The position numbers were made by a program, and so were the translations under genes. The notes beneath the pieces are model-generated. The model was not told where the DNA came from. It worked only from the letters and a program-made list of their open reading frames with translations, and searched no databases. Shown here piece by piece: positions 52,138 through 62,469 of a stretch of DNA of 64,000 nucleotides (position 1 is its first letter; each line of letters opens with the position of its first letter). The DNA comes from Pyropia haitanensis (Eukaryota > Rhodophyta > Bangiophyceae > Bangiales > Bangiaceae), in the NCBI GenBank assembly GCA_008729055.1, contig SDUX01000008.1:1178001-1242000 (forward strand), read 5' to 3'.

Positions 52138-53051
52138 ATGGTCGCGTTCTGGCATGGGGGGGGGGGGCAGGGGAGAGGGATGGCGCAGGGGCATCGGGGG
52201 AGTGTTTGTGGGTGCGGGTTGGCTGTTGTTGGGTGGCGGACCGCATCGTCGAGTCGGCGGAGGAGAGGCGCGGGCGCGTCTTTTTGTCTTGTTGCAACCC
52301 CCAGCATTGGTTGCATCTGGGGGGCTGTGGCGGGTGGCCGCTCGCCACTTTGTACGGCCGTTTGGTTTGGTGGTACGCCGTGGGTTGCCACGGCGACCCG
52401 GCTGGTGACCGTGGGCGGGGCGCGAGCTCGTCCAGGGTCACGGTTCGTTGGGTGTGGCTGGGACGGCGACGGCATCACCGGGGGCGACGGCACCACAGCG
52501 TCTGCACCGTCGCGGGCTGCCCCCTCACAGACTTTGGTGCTTGCTTGGCCTGCCAGTCAAGGGCCAGGTGGCTAACGTAGAGGCTGCTGGGGGGTGGGCA
52601 ACCCGGGGGGTAGCCAACAATCACATCGCCGCTGGTCACGCGACGCGTCGACGGCGGGGGGTGCAGCAGTGGTGACACTGGCCGGCGGTGGGCCGCACGG
52701 GAACAAGACTTGAAACAGCACTCTTCGTATGTTTTTCGTCACACCACACCACGCTCGAGCACCCACACAGCCAACGCCCCACCATCCCCTCATCCGCGGC
52801 CAGGCACACGGTGCCAGCACAGATGACACATCCGCTTCCCCCCCCAGCCCCTCTACAGCCCCCACCGCCCGCCACCCCACCACATCCGTTTCCCCCAGCA
52901 TCGTTGCGCACAAAGAGGCCGGCGCACAGCAAGCCCGTGCACACTGCCAACCCATGCCAGCCCTCCCGTGCGCCCCGATCCGCCACCGACCCCCGTCTCC
53001 GCCAACCGCCGCCGCTGCAGCAGCCGTTGCACACCATCCAAAAGACGACGC
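52138..53051. other. Convergent 3' intergenic region
   Basis: 52200-52720 is moderately GC-rich and T-rich on the + strand; 52730-53050 is C-rich on the + strand. It contains the 3' ends of the SWIB and P2 genes. No gene seen. Confidence 0.45.
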
Positions 53052-53381
53052 CTAGTCAAACAGCCCAAAGCCCATGTCGTCATCCTCCTCCTCCTCCTCC
53101 TCCTCCTCCTTCTTCTTCTCCTCCTCGGCGGGCGCCTCGTCGCCGCCGCCACCAGCGGCCGCCGCCGCGGCGCCACCGCCCGACGGGACCGAGGAGAACT
53201 TGCTCATGCCCTCCGCGATCACCTCATTGATGTCCTTCCCAGACAGCTCCGACATCAGCTTGTCCAGGATGGAGTCGTCCACCTCGGCACCGACCGCGCC
53301 CAGGATGCCCTTGACGTCCTCGGCCGATGGCGACGTGTTGCCGCCCATCACCGCCAGCATGTAGGCGCTCAGGTACTTCAT
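53052..53381 (-). CDS. RPLP2: Acidic ribosomal protein P2
   Basis: 109 residues, single exon. It forms the lateral stalk of the large ribosomal subunit with P0 and P1 and recruits elongation factors. The N-terminal helical dimer domain is clear ([56 protein letters not shown]), followed by an Ala/Gly hinge, a long acidic run ([11 protein letters not shown]) and the invariant MGFGLFD end. The MKY start and the order SPSAEDVK identify P2 rather than P1. The ATG at 53381 is preceded by a polypyrimidine-rich leader, similar to the TOP leaders of ribosomal protein mRNAs. Confidence 0.96.
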   Translation of the reverse strand: MKYLSAYMLAVMGGNTSPSAEDVKGILGAVGAEVDDSILDKLMSELSGKDINEVIAEGMSKFSSVPSGGGAAAAAAGGGGDEAPAEEEKKKEEEEEEEEDDDMGFGLFD

Positions 53382-54897
53382 GATGCCAGAGGGGGGGGAT
53401 GAGGGGGGGAAGGGGGGAAATCGCTCAAAGAGGTACCGATGGCAAAGCTTGGTCAATGTCCAGGACGAAGCGGGGGGTTTGACTGACGCGCCGATGAGGA
53501 CGGCGCTCGACGACGACGCGCAGTCTGTGAGCGCGGGCGCCACGCCCGCCGCCCGCCGCAACCGCCGACACGATCGCATGGACCGTCTAATTCGGAAATC
53601 CGCAGATTCCATGTCCGCTCTCGAGGCTTTGATCTGCGCGATCGTGGCGCATGTCCAGCCTGTCCCCTCTGGCCGGGAGCAACAATTGATTGCTGTCATT
53701 CAATCTCTTCAATTCCGGCCGCCGGCCTCTTTCGTACTCCGGACGTATGAATCGTCGACCGTTCTTGACCGCGATTCGTGGGCAGCGCGCCTCATAGCGC
53801 GGTGGTCCGTCGGCCGACGGCGGGCGGCCCTGTCCCTGCTGGACGTCCAGCGGGGCACACCGCCCCCGGAGGAGATCCGCCTGGTCAGCCGGCGTTGTCA
53901 CCGCACGCCACGCGTCGGGCAGCCGGGAGGGGCACGACACGGGGCCGCGAGCGCTCGCGGGGTCGATGCATCGTCGGCTTCCTCCTCTTTTTTCCCTTCC
54001 CGTTGTTTGGCGGGGCGGGCGGCCACGGCGTGCGGGGGAGGGGGTGCCGACGCAGATCAATCTCCCCGCCGCCACACGCGGGCGTCCACCAGATGCGCGC
54101 CGCCCGCGCAGGCACCGTATTGCCCGCCGAGCCACGCTGGCGTCGCCGCACCACCGTCCACCGCTGGCTGGGGCGGCCGCTTGACACCCGCGGCACTGCA
54201 TGACGTGGCAGACGCCGCGCACGCGTTGGTGGTGGGCGGAGGGCACCCGCGCCTCCCCACCTGGCACCGTCAACGTGCCGCCGCGGCGGCGGCGGCCGCG
54301 GCGTCGGCGGCGGCGGCCGGGGCGGCTCGTGTGGGGGCGTCCCCCAACCGATCAGCGCGGTACAGGTGCAGCGCGCGCGTCAGGGAGGGGGGGAGAAAGT
54401 GTACCGTACCGTGCGGAACGCGAGCCCGCCGAGGTGTCACCCGCGTCTCTTCTGGGCCCCCCCCCCCGCGCCTCCCCGCCCTTCTCCCCGTCCGCTCCCG
54501 CCGCCAGGCGCATCGGACGGGGCGCGCCCCGCCGGCGGCACCGCAGATGGCTGCCACTGTCCCCGTGCGCGGTAGCCGTGTCCCGGTCCCCCCCCGCGCC
54601 GCGCTGACGGCGCAGCGTACGGCGCGCAAACGTCTCGCGGCACCGCCCGGCGGGGCACCGCCTACGGCGCGCGGCGTCGGCGGGCGCCCCTTGCGCGCGG
54701 CCTGTCGCCACGCGCGGCGGTCCGGGGGGTCCTCCCCCGCCGCCCCCACCGCTATTCCGAGTGCGCGGGGGGGGCAGGGAGGGGGCGCCCATCCCCCACG
54801 ACGGCGTCGCCGTGCCGCCCTTGACAGCCGCACGCCCGCCCCGCACGGGCGGCGGGCACCGGCCACGCGGATCGGCCGCCGCCGCCGGCGTGGCGCG

Positions 54898-54937
<40 letters not shown>

Positions 54938-55079
54938 GCCGCCGCCGGCCGCCGCGGCGGCGGCGCACGCCCCCCTCCCCCAGCCACCGCCGCCCGTGGC
55001 GGCCGGCCGGCCGGCTCGCCGCCCGCGGGGTGCCCCGCCGCGAGCGGCAGCCGCGGCGGGGGCGCGGCGGCGGTGACGC

Positions 55080-55112
<33 letters not shown>

Positions 55113-55506
55113 GACGGGGGCGACCAGCCCCACGGGGTCGGGGGGGGTGCTGCCGAGGGGGGGGGGGGAGGGGCGACGGGGGCGGCGCCCCGGCCGGCGG
55201 CCACGGGCGGCCCGCCAGTCCCGCGCGCTGGGGCGGCCGCCCGTACAAGAGCGCCGCCACCGCCGCCGCGGGGGGTGCGCGCGGCCGCCGCGTCGCCGCC
55301 CGCGTCCGCCGCTGCCTCGGTTGCGGGCACGGCGCGCGGCGCCTCTGCTGGCCGCCCCCTGCCGCCCGCGCGTGGGTGTGGGTGCCGGTCGCGGGCGGCG
55401 TCGCGGCCCCCCCTCCCCCTCCCCCACCCCCGCCCCCTCCCCAAGTTCCCATTGCCGTTGCTCCCCTCCCCCGGCCACCCCCTGACGCCACTCGGCCGAC
55501 GGTGGC
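53382..55506. other. 2.1-kb region upstream of P2 and of the tyrosinase gene, no confident gene
   Basis: 53580-53770 is less GC-rich and probably holds the P2 promoter. From 54270 on, GCC/GGC repeats keep frames open on both strands. Some read as Pro- or Gly-rich protein, but none carries a domain. Runs of (CCG)n at 54898-54935 and 55080-55112 were noted. Confidence 0.4.
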
Positions 55507-55680
55507 ATGTCCCGCCAGTGTCTGTCCCGCGTCGCCCTGCGGGTGGCCGCCGCCGCCGCTGCCGCCGCGGCGGCAGCGGCGGTGGTGGCGGCAGCCACCA
55601 CCACGGCTGCCGCTGGCGGCGGCAGCGGCGGCGGTGCCGCCGCCGCCGCCACCGCCACTGCGGCTGCCGCCGCCACCCCC

Positions 55681-55711
<31 letters not shown>

Positions 55712-56442
55712 CGCTCCCGCTGGCGGTGGCCGCGACGGCACGCGCGGCACGCGGCGGCGGCGGTGACTGCTGGACGCGCCGTGACGGCGGCGAGGCCGTC
55801 CCGTGCTGCGTGCGGCTGGTGCCGTGCGGCCACCGCGGCTGTGACGGCCGCCACCCCTGGCGCTGCCACCCCCGCCCCGTCTGCCGCCGCACGGTGTGCA
55901 GCCGCGGCGACGGCGACGGCGACGGCCACGGCCACGGCCGCGGCGGTGGCGGCGGCGGCAGCCACTGGGGTGGTCCCGCCCGCGGGGGGGGGGACCGCCG
56001 CGGTGACGACGGCCGCCACGGCGGCGGCGGCCGCCACGACGGCGGGCACGGCCACGGCGGCGCGGACCGCCGCCGCCGCCGCCGCCGCCACTGCTGGACC
56101 GTCCGCCGGCGGTGGTCGACCCGCCGCTGCTGCGTGAGCGCCGCGCCGTGCCCGCCGCGGTGCGGCTGGGCGCGCCGCCGCGTCGCGCCGTGGCGGTGCT
56201 GGTCGCTGCGCGACGCCGCCGCCCGCCGGTACTGCGCTCGCCATGGGGGGCTCGTCCTGCGCTGGCGCTGCCGCCGCCCCCGCCGCCGGCCGTGTGTTGT
56301 GACGCGGTGCGGGGCGGCCGGCGGGGGGGAGCCGACGCCGCCGCCAGAGCCGACGCCAGAGCCGACCCCGCCTCCGCCGCCGCCGCCTCCGCCGCCGCCG
56401 CCGCCGCCGCCGTCGCCGACGCCGACGCCGTCGTTTTCTGCG

Positions 56443-56483
<41 letters not shown>

Positions 56484-56502
56484 GCCGACGCCGTCGTTTT
56501 CT

Positions 56503-56536
<34 letters not shown>

Positions 56537-57804
56537 CGCCAACGCCGTCGCCGTCAGCACCGCCGCCGCCACCCCCACCGCCGCCGCCGACGCCATCAGC
56601 CACGCCCACGCCTACCCCCCCCCCACGCCCACGCCTACCCCCCCCCCACGCCCACGCCCACCCCCACCCCCACCCCCACCCCCCGCCGCTACCAATGGGG
56701 CGACGGCCTCCGCGGCTGCACCGCCGCCACCATCCGCACGCGGGTGGAGGTGCGGTCCATGACCGCCGCCGCGCGGGCGCGCTTCACCGCCGCGCTGCGG
56801 GCGCTCGCCGACGACGGGACGTTTGCGGCGTTTGTGCCGCGGCACGCGGGCAACTCGGGCGCGGCGCACTTTGGGCCCCAGTTCCTGCCCTGGCACCGGC
56901 TGTTCCTGGTCGAGCTGGAGGGCGCCCTCCGGTCGGTCGACCCGTCCGTGGCGCTGCCGTACTGTGCGTTTTGGGGGGGGCGCTGGCGGGGGGGGGGGGG
57001 GGGGGGGAGAGGCTCGACGGCCAACGTTTCTATTGTGGCCGCCAACGGGGATGCGCTTGCCTACCCGCCCGCCGTGGGTGGCATGGCGCGGTGTGCGGCA
57101 CCCACAGACTCTCTCCAATGCCGGCACTAACCCTGTGTTTCTGCTCCTCGCCCGCGATCCCCCCCCTCTGGTTTGACGCGCTTCCGTGGGGTGTCTTTTG
57201 TTTTCGCGGCGGCGTCGCAGGGGACTGGTCGCTGGACGCCACGACGCCCGCCACGTCCCCCGTCTGGGGCACCACCTACCTGGGCGGCTCCCGCCCCGGC
57301 GGGTGCATCCCCGATGGCCCCTTCCGCGGCCTCCGCGGCCGCCACCCCGTCGACCACTGCATCAGCCGCGGCTTTACGTCTGGCTCCCCCGCGGGCATGG
57401 CGGCCATCACCTTTGAGGAGCCCGCCGTCCTCGCCGCCCTCATCGCCGACGACACCCCCTACTCGACGTTTGCCGACGCGGTGGAGCTGGCGCACAACCT
57501 GCCCCACACCGCCGTCGGGGCGGCGCAGCTGCTCAACGCGGCGGGCGAGCCGACCGCCCCCCCCGGCGACATGTACCGGCTCGGGGTGAGCCCCGGCGAC
57601 CCGGCGTTTTGGCTGCACCACGCGTTTGTGGACAAGCTCTGGGCCGACCGCCAGGCCGCGCGGTCGCCGTCCGAGTACAATGGCGTCCACGGCGGCCGCC
57701 GCGTCGACGCGGCGGACGTGCTGCCGCCGTTTGGCGCGCCCGTGTCGGCCGCCCTGGCGCTGCCGTGCGTCCGCTACGCGCCGTCCCGCAACGGCCGCCG
57801 CTCG

Positions 57805-57846
<42 letters not shown>

Positions 57847-58171
57847 CGTGACGGCGCGGCGCCCCGCCGCGGCGGCCGCCGCCGCGCGCCCCGCCAGTCC
57901 CTGCCGCGGCCCGACGCGGCCGCGGCGGTCGCCGCCGCCCGCGCGCGGCGGGCGGCGGCGGAGGCGGCGTTTGCGCGCCGCGCGGGCGCGCCGGCGGCGC
58001 AGATTGCGCGGGGGGCGGCGGCGCTCGCCGACGCCGCGACGGACGCGGTGCTGGCGGGGGAGCTGGAGCTGCCGTCCCTGCCGCTGACGGGGGGGGGGGG
58101 GGTGGTGAGGGGGGGGCGGTGGGGGGGGGGGGGGGGACGGTGACGACGGCGAAGAGGAGGAGGAGGGTTGA
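55507..58171 (+). CDS. Secreted tyrosinase (type-3 copper protein) with two Cys-rich N-terminal modules (two exons)
   Basis: The ATG at 55507 starts a likely signal peptide (MSRQCLSRVALR, then an Ala/Val core). Two similar Cys-rich modules follow: CWT-x9-CCV-x3-PC...WRC...C-x3-C, at about 55768-55910 and 56092-56310, separated by a Gly/His/Asp-rich stretch. Then come Pro/Thr/Ser linkers. The catalytic domain lies in a shifted frame after two C-runs near 56615-56650: IRTRVEVRSMTAAARARF, then the copper A site (RHAGNSGAAHF, QFLPWHRLFLVELEG). A 257-bp intron (56964-57220) splits a codon; joining gives LPYWDWSLDATTP, exactly the family's PYWDW. The copper B site is AHNLPH and GDPAFWLHHAFVDKLWADRQ (57490-57650). 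The C-terminus is Arg/Ala-rich. I end it at TGA 58169, assuming that G-runs at 58088-58137 shift the frame into an acidic tail. Substrate unknown: phenol oxidation, possibly wall cross-linking or defence. Confidence 0.82.
56964..57220 (+). other. Intron of the tyrosinase gene
   Basis: 257 bp, donor GTGCGT, acceptor GTCGCAG after a T-rich tract. Phase 1: T|GG recreates Trp in PYWDW. It contains a G-run (56973-57007), showing that such tracts also occur in non-coding DNA. Confidence 0.85.
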
Positions 58172-58494
58172 CCGCCGCGCGGGATGGGGGTCAGCTGGGG
58201 TGAGGGGGCCGTGCACGTAGCCGCAACGGAAGGGGAGGGGGGGGGGCGTCGAGAGGGCAAAGTGCGGAGCGGGTGGGAGCTGGCGGGTGATGGAGCAGAG
58301 GGTGCGGCGAGGGGGTCCCGGAGCAAGGGCAGCGGGGACTCGGCAGCGCGGCGGGGTGGGAGCAGGTCGATTGTGACGCCCACCGCCGTACGGCGGCCGC
58401 ATGGGCGGGCGCGGGCGGGACATGGCTCTTTTCGAACGAGTCTGACGACCAAAGGCAATTAATAGAGAGTTTCGGCAACTTTGGCTGGGTTACA
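58172..58494. other. Spacer between tyrosinase and the inverted-repeat element
   Basis: G-rich at the left and AT-richer from 58430. It includes the presumed 3' end of the tyrosinase mRNA. No gene seen. Confidence 0.45.
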
Positions 58495-58535
58495 GCGCAG
58501 CGGGTGCTAAACCGTCTCAAAGAAAACCTGCTTTT
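58495..58535 (+). repeat. Left terminal inverted repeat
   Basis: 41 bp, starts gcgcagcgggtgctaaacc. It pairs with 59665-59705 at 39 of 41 positions. Confidence 0.8.
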
Positions 58536-59664
58536 CTGTTGCTTGGCCCGGCCCGCAAGCGGTTGTCAACGCCTGTCTTGACTGTGTGAGGCCTGCTTTT
58601 TTTCGGTTTTTTTGTTTTTGACTTCCATGGGTGCCTTTCGGACCTTCGACGGAGTGCATCTCATACAGAAAGAAGCGTCTGGAGCTGAGCTGTCTAGGCC
58701 TACAAAATCACCCGTGTCAACGGACCGAAACGCTTCACTGTAGGGCTCCATGCAATCCGCGTCTGGGAAGGTTGCCAACGACCGCAAGGTGGCTTGCGGG
58801 CGGCCGCAGAGTACCTTGCGGAAACGCCTCTGCATGGGCCATTGCGGCGGAAATCGCCCGAACTCTGCAGTCCCCGGGAGTAAGAAAAGTGACGTGGAGG
58901 GAGACGCTTTGAGGACGCGCTTGACGACCCGGCTAGGGTGGATGGCGTAGGCTTTAGGGGTGGCTCTCTCTTCCCCCGCCCCCTTCGCTCCACTCACCCG
59001 CTTCTCTGCTTGCAGGTGGCCCCCTCACCATTACTCCCCCACGCCCGTCCGCTCCCCCCCCGTTCTCGTCCGTGGGTGCCGCAGTCATGACGGCTTTTGG
59101 AGGCGCTGCGGAGCGGCAGCTACTGCAGGCTGTTGTGACTGGACATTGTGGCGCGGCGCGGGGATAGTGCCCGCCGTCAACTTCGCTTCAGCCGATAGTA
59201 GCGTTCTCTCCCGCCTCCCTCTCCCCTCAGCTCTCCTGCGCTTCCCGCTCACTCTCGACGGTAAGTATCGCGATGGAAGCGGCATCCGCTGAGGCGTAGA
59301 AGCCGGACCCTGGCTGGCTGCGGCAGGTGGTGGTAATTCTCCGCCTTGAGGTGTGCGGCTCCACTGCGGAGCTGGCGCACGTAAACGAGCAGCTGCTGTC
59401 TCAGCGGAAGAGCGAGAACTCTGCGCTGGTCCAGGTAGCCAAGACGGCCCAGGGCTTCGAACACCTGTTCCGTCCCGGCCTCTGATTGGATACATTCCGA
59501 CGGTTGTGGACAATCGCAGCGTGGGAGATTTTCGCAAAGGGCCGCGCAAGAATGACAGACTTGCGGACGCAAGCAGACTCCGCACAAAAGTCTTGCTTGT
59601 CCACGCAGACTGGCTTGCGGAAAAGCAAGATCCCGCGCAAGCCCGCAAGGGGCCCCGCAACCGA

Positions 59665-59705
59665 AAAAGCAGGTTTTTTTTGAGACGGTTTAGCACCCAC
59701 TGCGC
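59665..59705 (-). repeat. Right terminal inverted repeat
   Basis: 41 bp, reverse complement of the left repeat with two mismatches. It ends ...tagcacccactgcgc on the + strand. Confidence 0.8.
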
Positions 59706-60948
59706 AGCCGATGCGGCTGTAACCGACCCGAACATTCGCGCAAGGCTCATGCTTTGAATGTTCCGCGTAGAACATCGACACAGTATTGGTCATGAAAATG
59801 CAGTCGCGTCTATTCAAATACTGTGCGATCTCTTGGTGGGCACGCTGGGCAGTACCCACTCCGCCGCGTCCCTATTCCCGATCGAGGCGGCGGCCGAGGT
59901 CCGCCGCCAGGTCTAGTGTGCTTCCGCTAGAGTGTGTCCCATGAAAAGTGGATATTGACGGTACATGAAGATGCTTGAAATCGCCGTCTAGACTAATGAA
60001 TCCACACATGCACGCCCGAGCAACGTCCACTTTTGAGGGGAAGCACAGAACAGGACGCCAGCTAGACGACCACCCTTTCTCGGCCAGCTATTGTGTGTGC
60101 CAGAAAAAACGACACATACACTATTGCGATGCTGCGATCCATTGGTCCAAAAGCCGGTTTTCTGCATGTCTCAGTATTCTCACGTTCGCTTTTTGTGAGA
60201 CGCACCATAGGTCTGGCAACACGCCTACAAGTACGTAAAGAGTTTCGTTCGCTGGATGGGAACAAGAATCGGTGCGGCTCAGACCACCATTCGACGGCTC
60301 TCATCGGGACGGTCCCGGCAGTGGCTGTCACTCACATAGCATCCAAGGTAAACAAACTTTTCAGGTGTCTTGTAATAGTGGATGCGACGCAACATGTCGA
60401 AATTTTTACGAATCGTACTTGGTACGAAAACAAAGGTCAACGGTACTGAAAAAAAATGTGCCTGGCACGTTGGCTTCGTGGGTGTCCATTCTCGGAGGCA
60501 CCGTCGATGTCCTATGACCCGTACGAACGGAGGGGGCGAGATTGCAAACGGGGCCCCTATGTACATGGTTGTCGGTCGGAGATAGCTCGCGGCCGAGACC
60601 CCGCGCGCCGCCGCGCACCTGACCACACCAAACCTGCTGTACACCGCGGGGGGCGGCGCGTCACGGCTCGCGGCAGCCGCCGCGGCCGCCCGGCCGCCTC
60701 TGCCCTGCCGCTGCGCGCCTGTGGCTCGCCGCCTCCCCCCCGCTGCGCGCTCGCGGCGCTCGCCATCTCCGCCTCGCCGCGCCCGTAGCGCTCCCCCTGT
60801 GTCCGCTGCGCAGCTCACCACTGGGCCCCCCCGGCGGTGGCCGCGGCGCGGCGGCCCTGCCGGGAGCCCCCGCCGTGCAGCGGGCGGTCGTGTCGCACCC
60901 CCACTCCCCCAGCCCTCCCCCCTCACGCCCCCCCCCCCCCCCCCCCCG
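59706..60948. other. AT-richer intergenic region, no gene seen
   Basis: The least GC-rich kilobase of the window (59730-60480). tcccatgaaaagtgga near 59938 and tccacttttgagggga near 60028 form an imperfect inverted pair about 100 bases apart, possibly a small MITE. From 60560 the DNA turns C-rich again towards the 3' end of the MYB gene. Confidence 0.4.
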
Positions 60949-61450
60949 TCATTCAACTTCCACCCCCTGGAGGCGGCTGTGGCGGCACCCGCACCATCCC
61001 ACCGCTGCCATCCCCTCCACCCCCCCCGCCACCTCCGCCACCACCCCCACCACCGTCGGGCGGCGGCGGTGGCGGCGGCGGCGGCGGCGGCGGCGGTGCC
61101 CCCCCGGCGGCGGCGGCGGCCGCCGCGGCGACCGCAGCGGCAGCGGCGGCGGCTGCAGCAGCGGCGGCGGCGGCGGCTGCTGCCGCGCCGGCGGCGACGG
61201 CCCCGGCGGTGGCTGCAGCAGCGGCGGCGGGTGGGACGGGCGCCGCGCCGGCGGCGACGGCGGCGGCGGCAGCAGCCGCCCCGCGTGGCGCGCGAGGTGC
61301 GCGTGGTGCGCGTGGTGTGCCGCCGCCTGGCCCGCCGCCGCGCCAGCCGGCGGCGGCGGCGGCGGCGGCGCCGCCGCCGCCGCCGTCGGCGTGGCCGCCG
61401 CCGCCGCCGCCGCCGCGCGCGCCGCGGCGGCGTGGGTGGTTGCTGCCGCC

Positions 61451-61482
<32 letters not shown>

Positions 61483-62438
61483 CGCGGCGGCGGCGGCGGC
61501 GGTGCCGCCGCCGCCGCCGCCGCGGGTGCCAAACGGGGGAGCGGGCGCCGGCGGGCCGCCGCGGGGGCCAAAGGGCGGACCCCCGGGGGGGGGGCGCCCC
61601 GCCCGCCGGGGGGGGGCGCCTGCCACCCGCCGCCGCCGGCGTGCCAGCCGCCGCCGCCGGGGTGGTGCCAGCCGCTGCTGGCGGGCCCGCCGCGTGGCGG
61701 CCAGCCGACGGGGGGGGGGCGGCCGGGGGGGGGGGGTGGCCGCCGCTGGGGGGGGGGGGGGGGCGCGCCCGCCGGCCGGCGGCGCCGCCACCCGGTGGGA
61801 CGCTTGCGACGGCGCCGCGGGTGCCGCGGCCGCGGCGGGCCGGCGCCGCGGATCCCCGCCCCCCCCCCACCCCGGCGGCACGCTGGCACCGCGCCCCGCC
61901 CCCCCCCCCCCCCGCCCTGGGCAGCCGCGGCACGCCCCCCCCCCCCCCCCCTCCCCCCCCCTGGGCGGCGGCGGTGGCGAGGCCACTCGACGCGCCCCCC
62001 CCCCCCCCCTCCCGCGGCCAATGCCGCCGCCAATGCGGAGGCTGGCGTTGAAGTGGTTCTTCACGTGGTTGTCTGTCCGCCCGACGAGCCGCGCGGCGAT
62101 CGCCGCCCACTTGTTGCCCAGCTGCCGGTGCATCTGCAGGATGAGCGCGTCCTCGGCGACCGTCCACGGGCGGCGGCGGCCGGGGCCAATCACCGCGCCG
62201 GCAGGGGTGGAGGTGGGGGGGGCGGGGGGGGCGGGGGGGGGGGGGGGGCGACGCCGCCGCCGCCGCCACCGCCGCCACTGGCGGCGGCGGGCGTGCCACC
62301 GCCGTCGCCGGGGGGGGGGGCGGGGGCGGTGCACCGCCGGGCCTGTCGCCGGTGGCGGTCGCCCTGCCGGCGGCGGCGGCGGCGGCGCCCTCGGCGCCCG
62401 CAGGACGCCCGTGCCCGCCTGGGGCGGCTGCCGCCGCG

Positions 62439-62469
<31 letters not shown>

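Larger units (their letters stand above)
58495..59705. mobile_element. 1.2-kb element with 41-bp terminal inverted repeats
   Basis: The 41 bases at 58495-58535 return inverted at 59665-59705 with two mismatches (core ggtgctaaaccgtctcaaa). Subterminal regions hold repeated cttgcgg/gcaagcc motifs on both sides. The interior is less GC-rich than its surroundings and has no transposase that I can recognise. It contains splice-like signals (tgcttgcag near 59016, gtaagtat at 59262) and a stretch at 59310-59490 that reads like eroded protein (WLRQVVVILRLEVCGSTAEL) with stops. Best read as a non-autonomous DNA transposon or an over-sized MITE, perhaps carrying captured gene pieces. No clear target duplication; the end sequence ctgcgcag is itself palindromic, so the exact ends are uncertain. 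Confidence 0.6.

Noticed and set aside
54270..56609. Minus-strand frame of about 780 codons opposite the tyrosinase 5' part
   Set aside because: It is the Gly-rich mirror of the Pro-rich linker and Cys-rich region, which has conserved modules and a signal peptide on the + strand.
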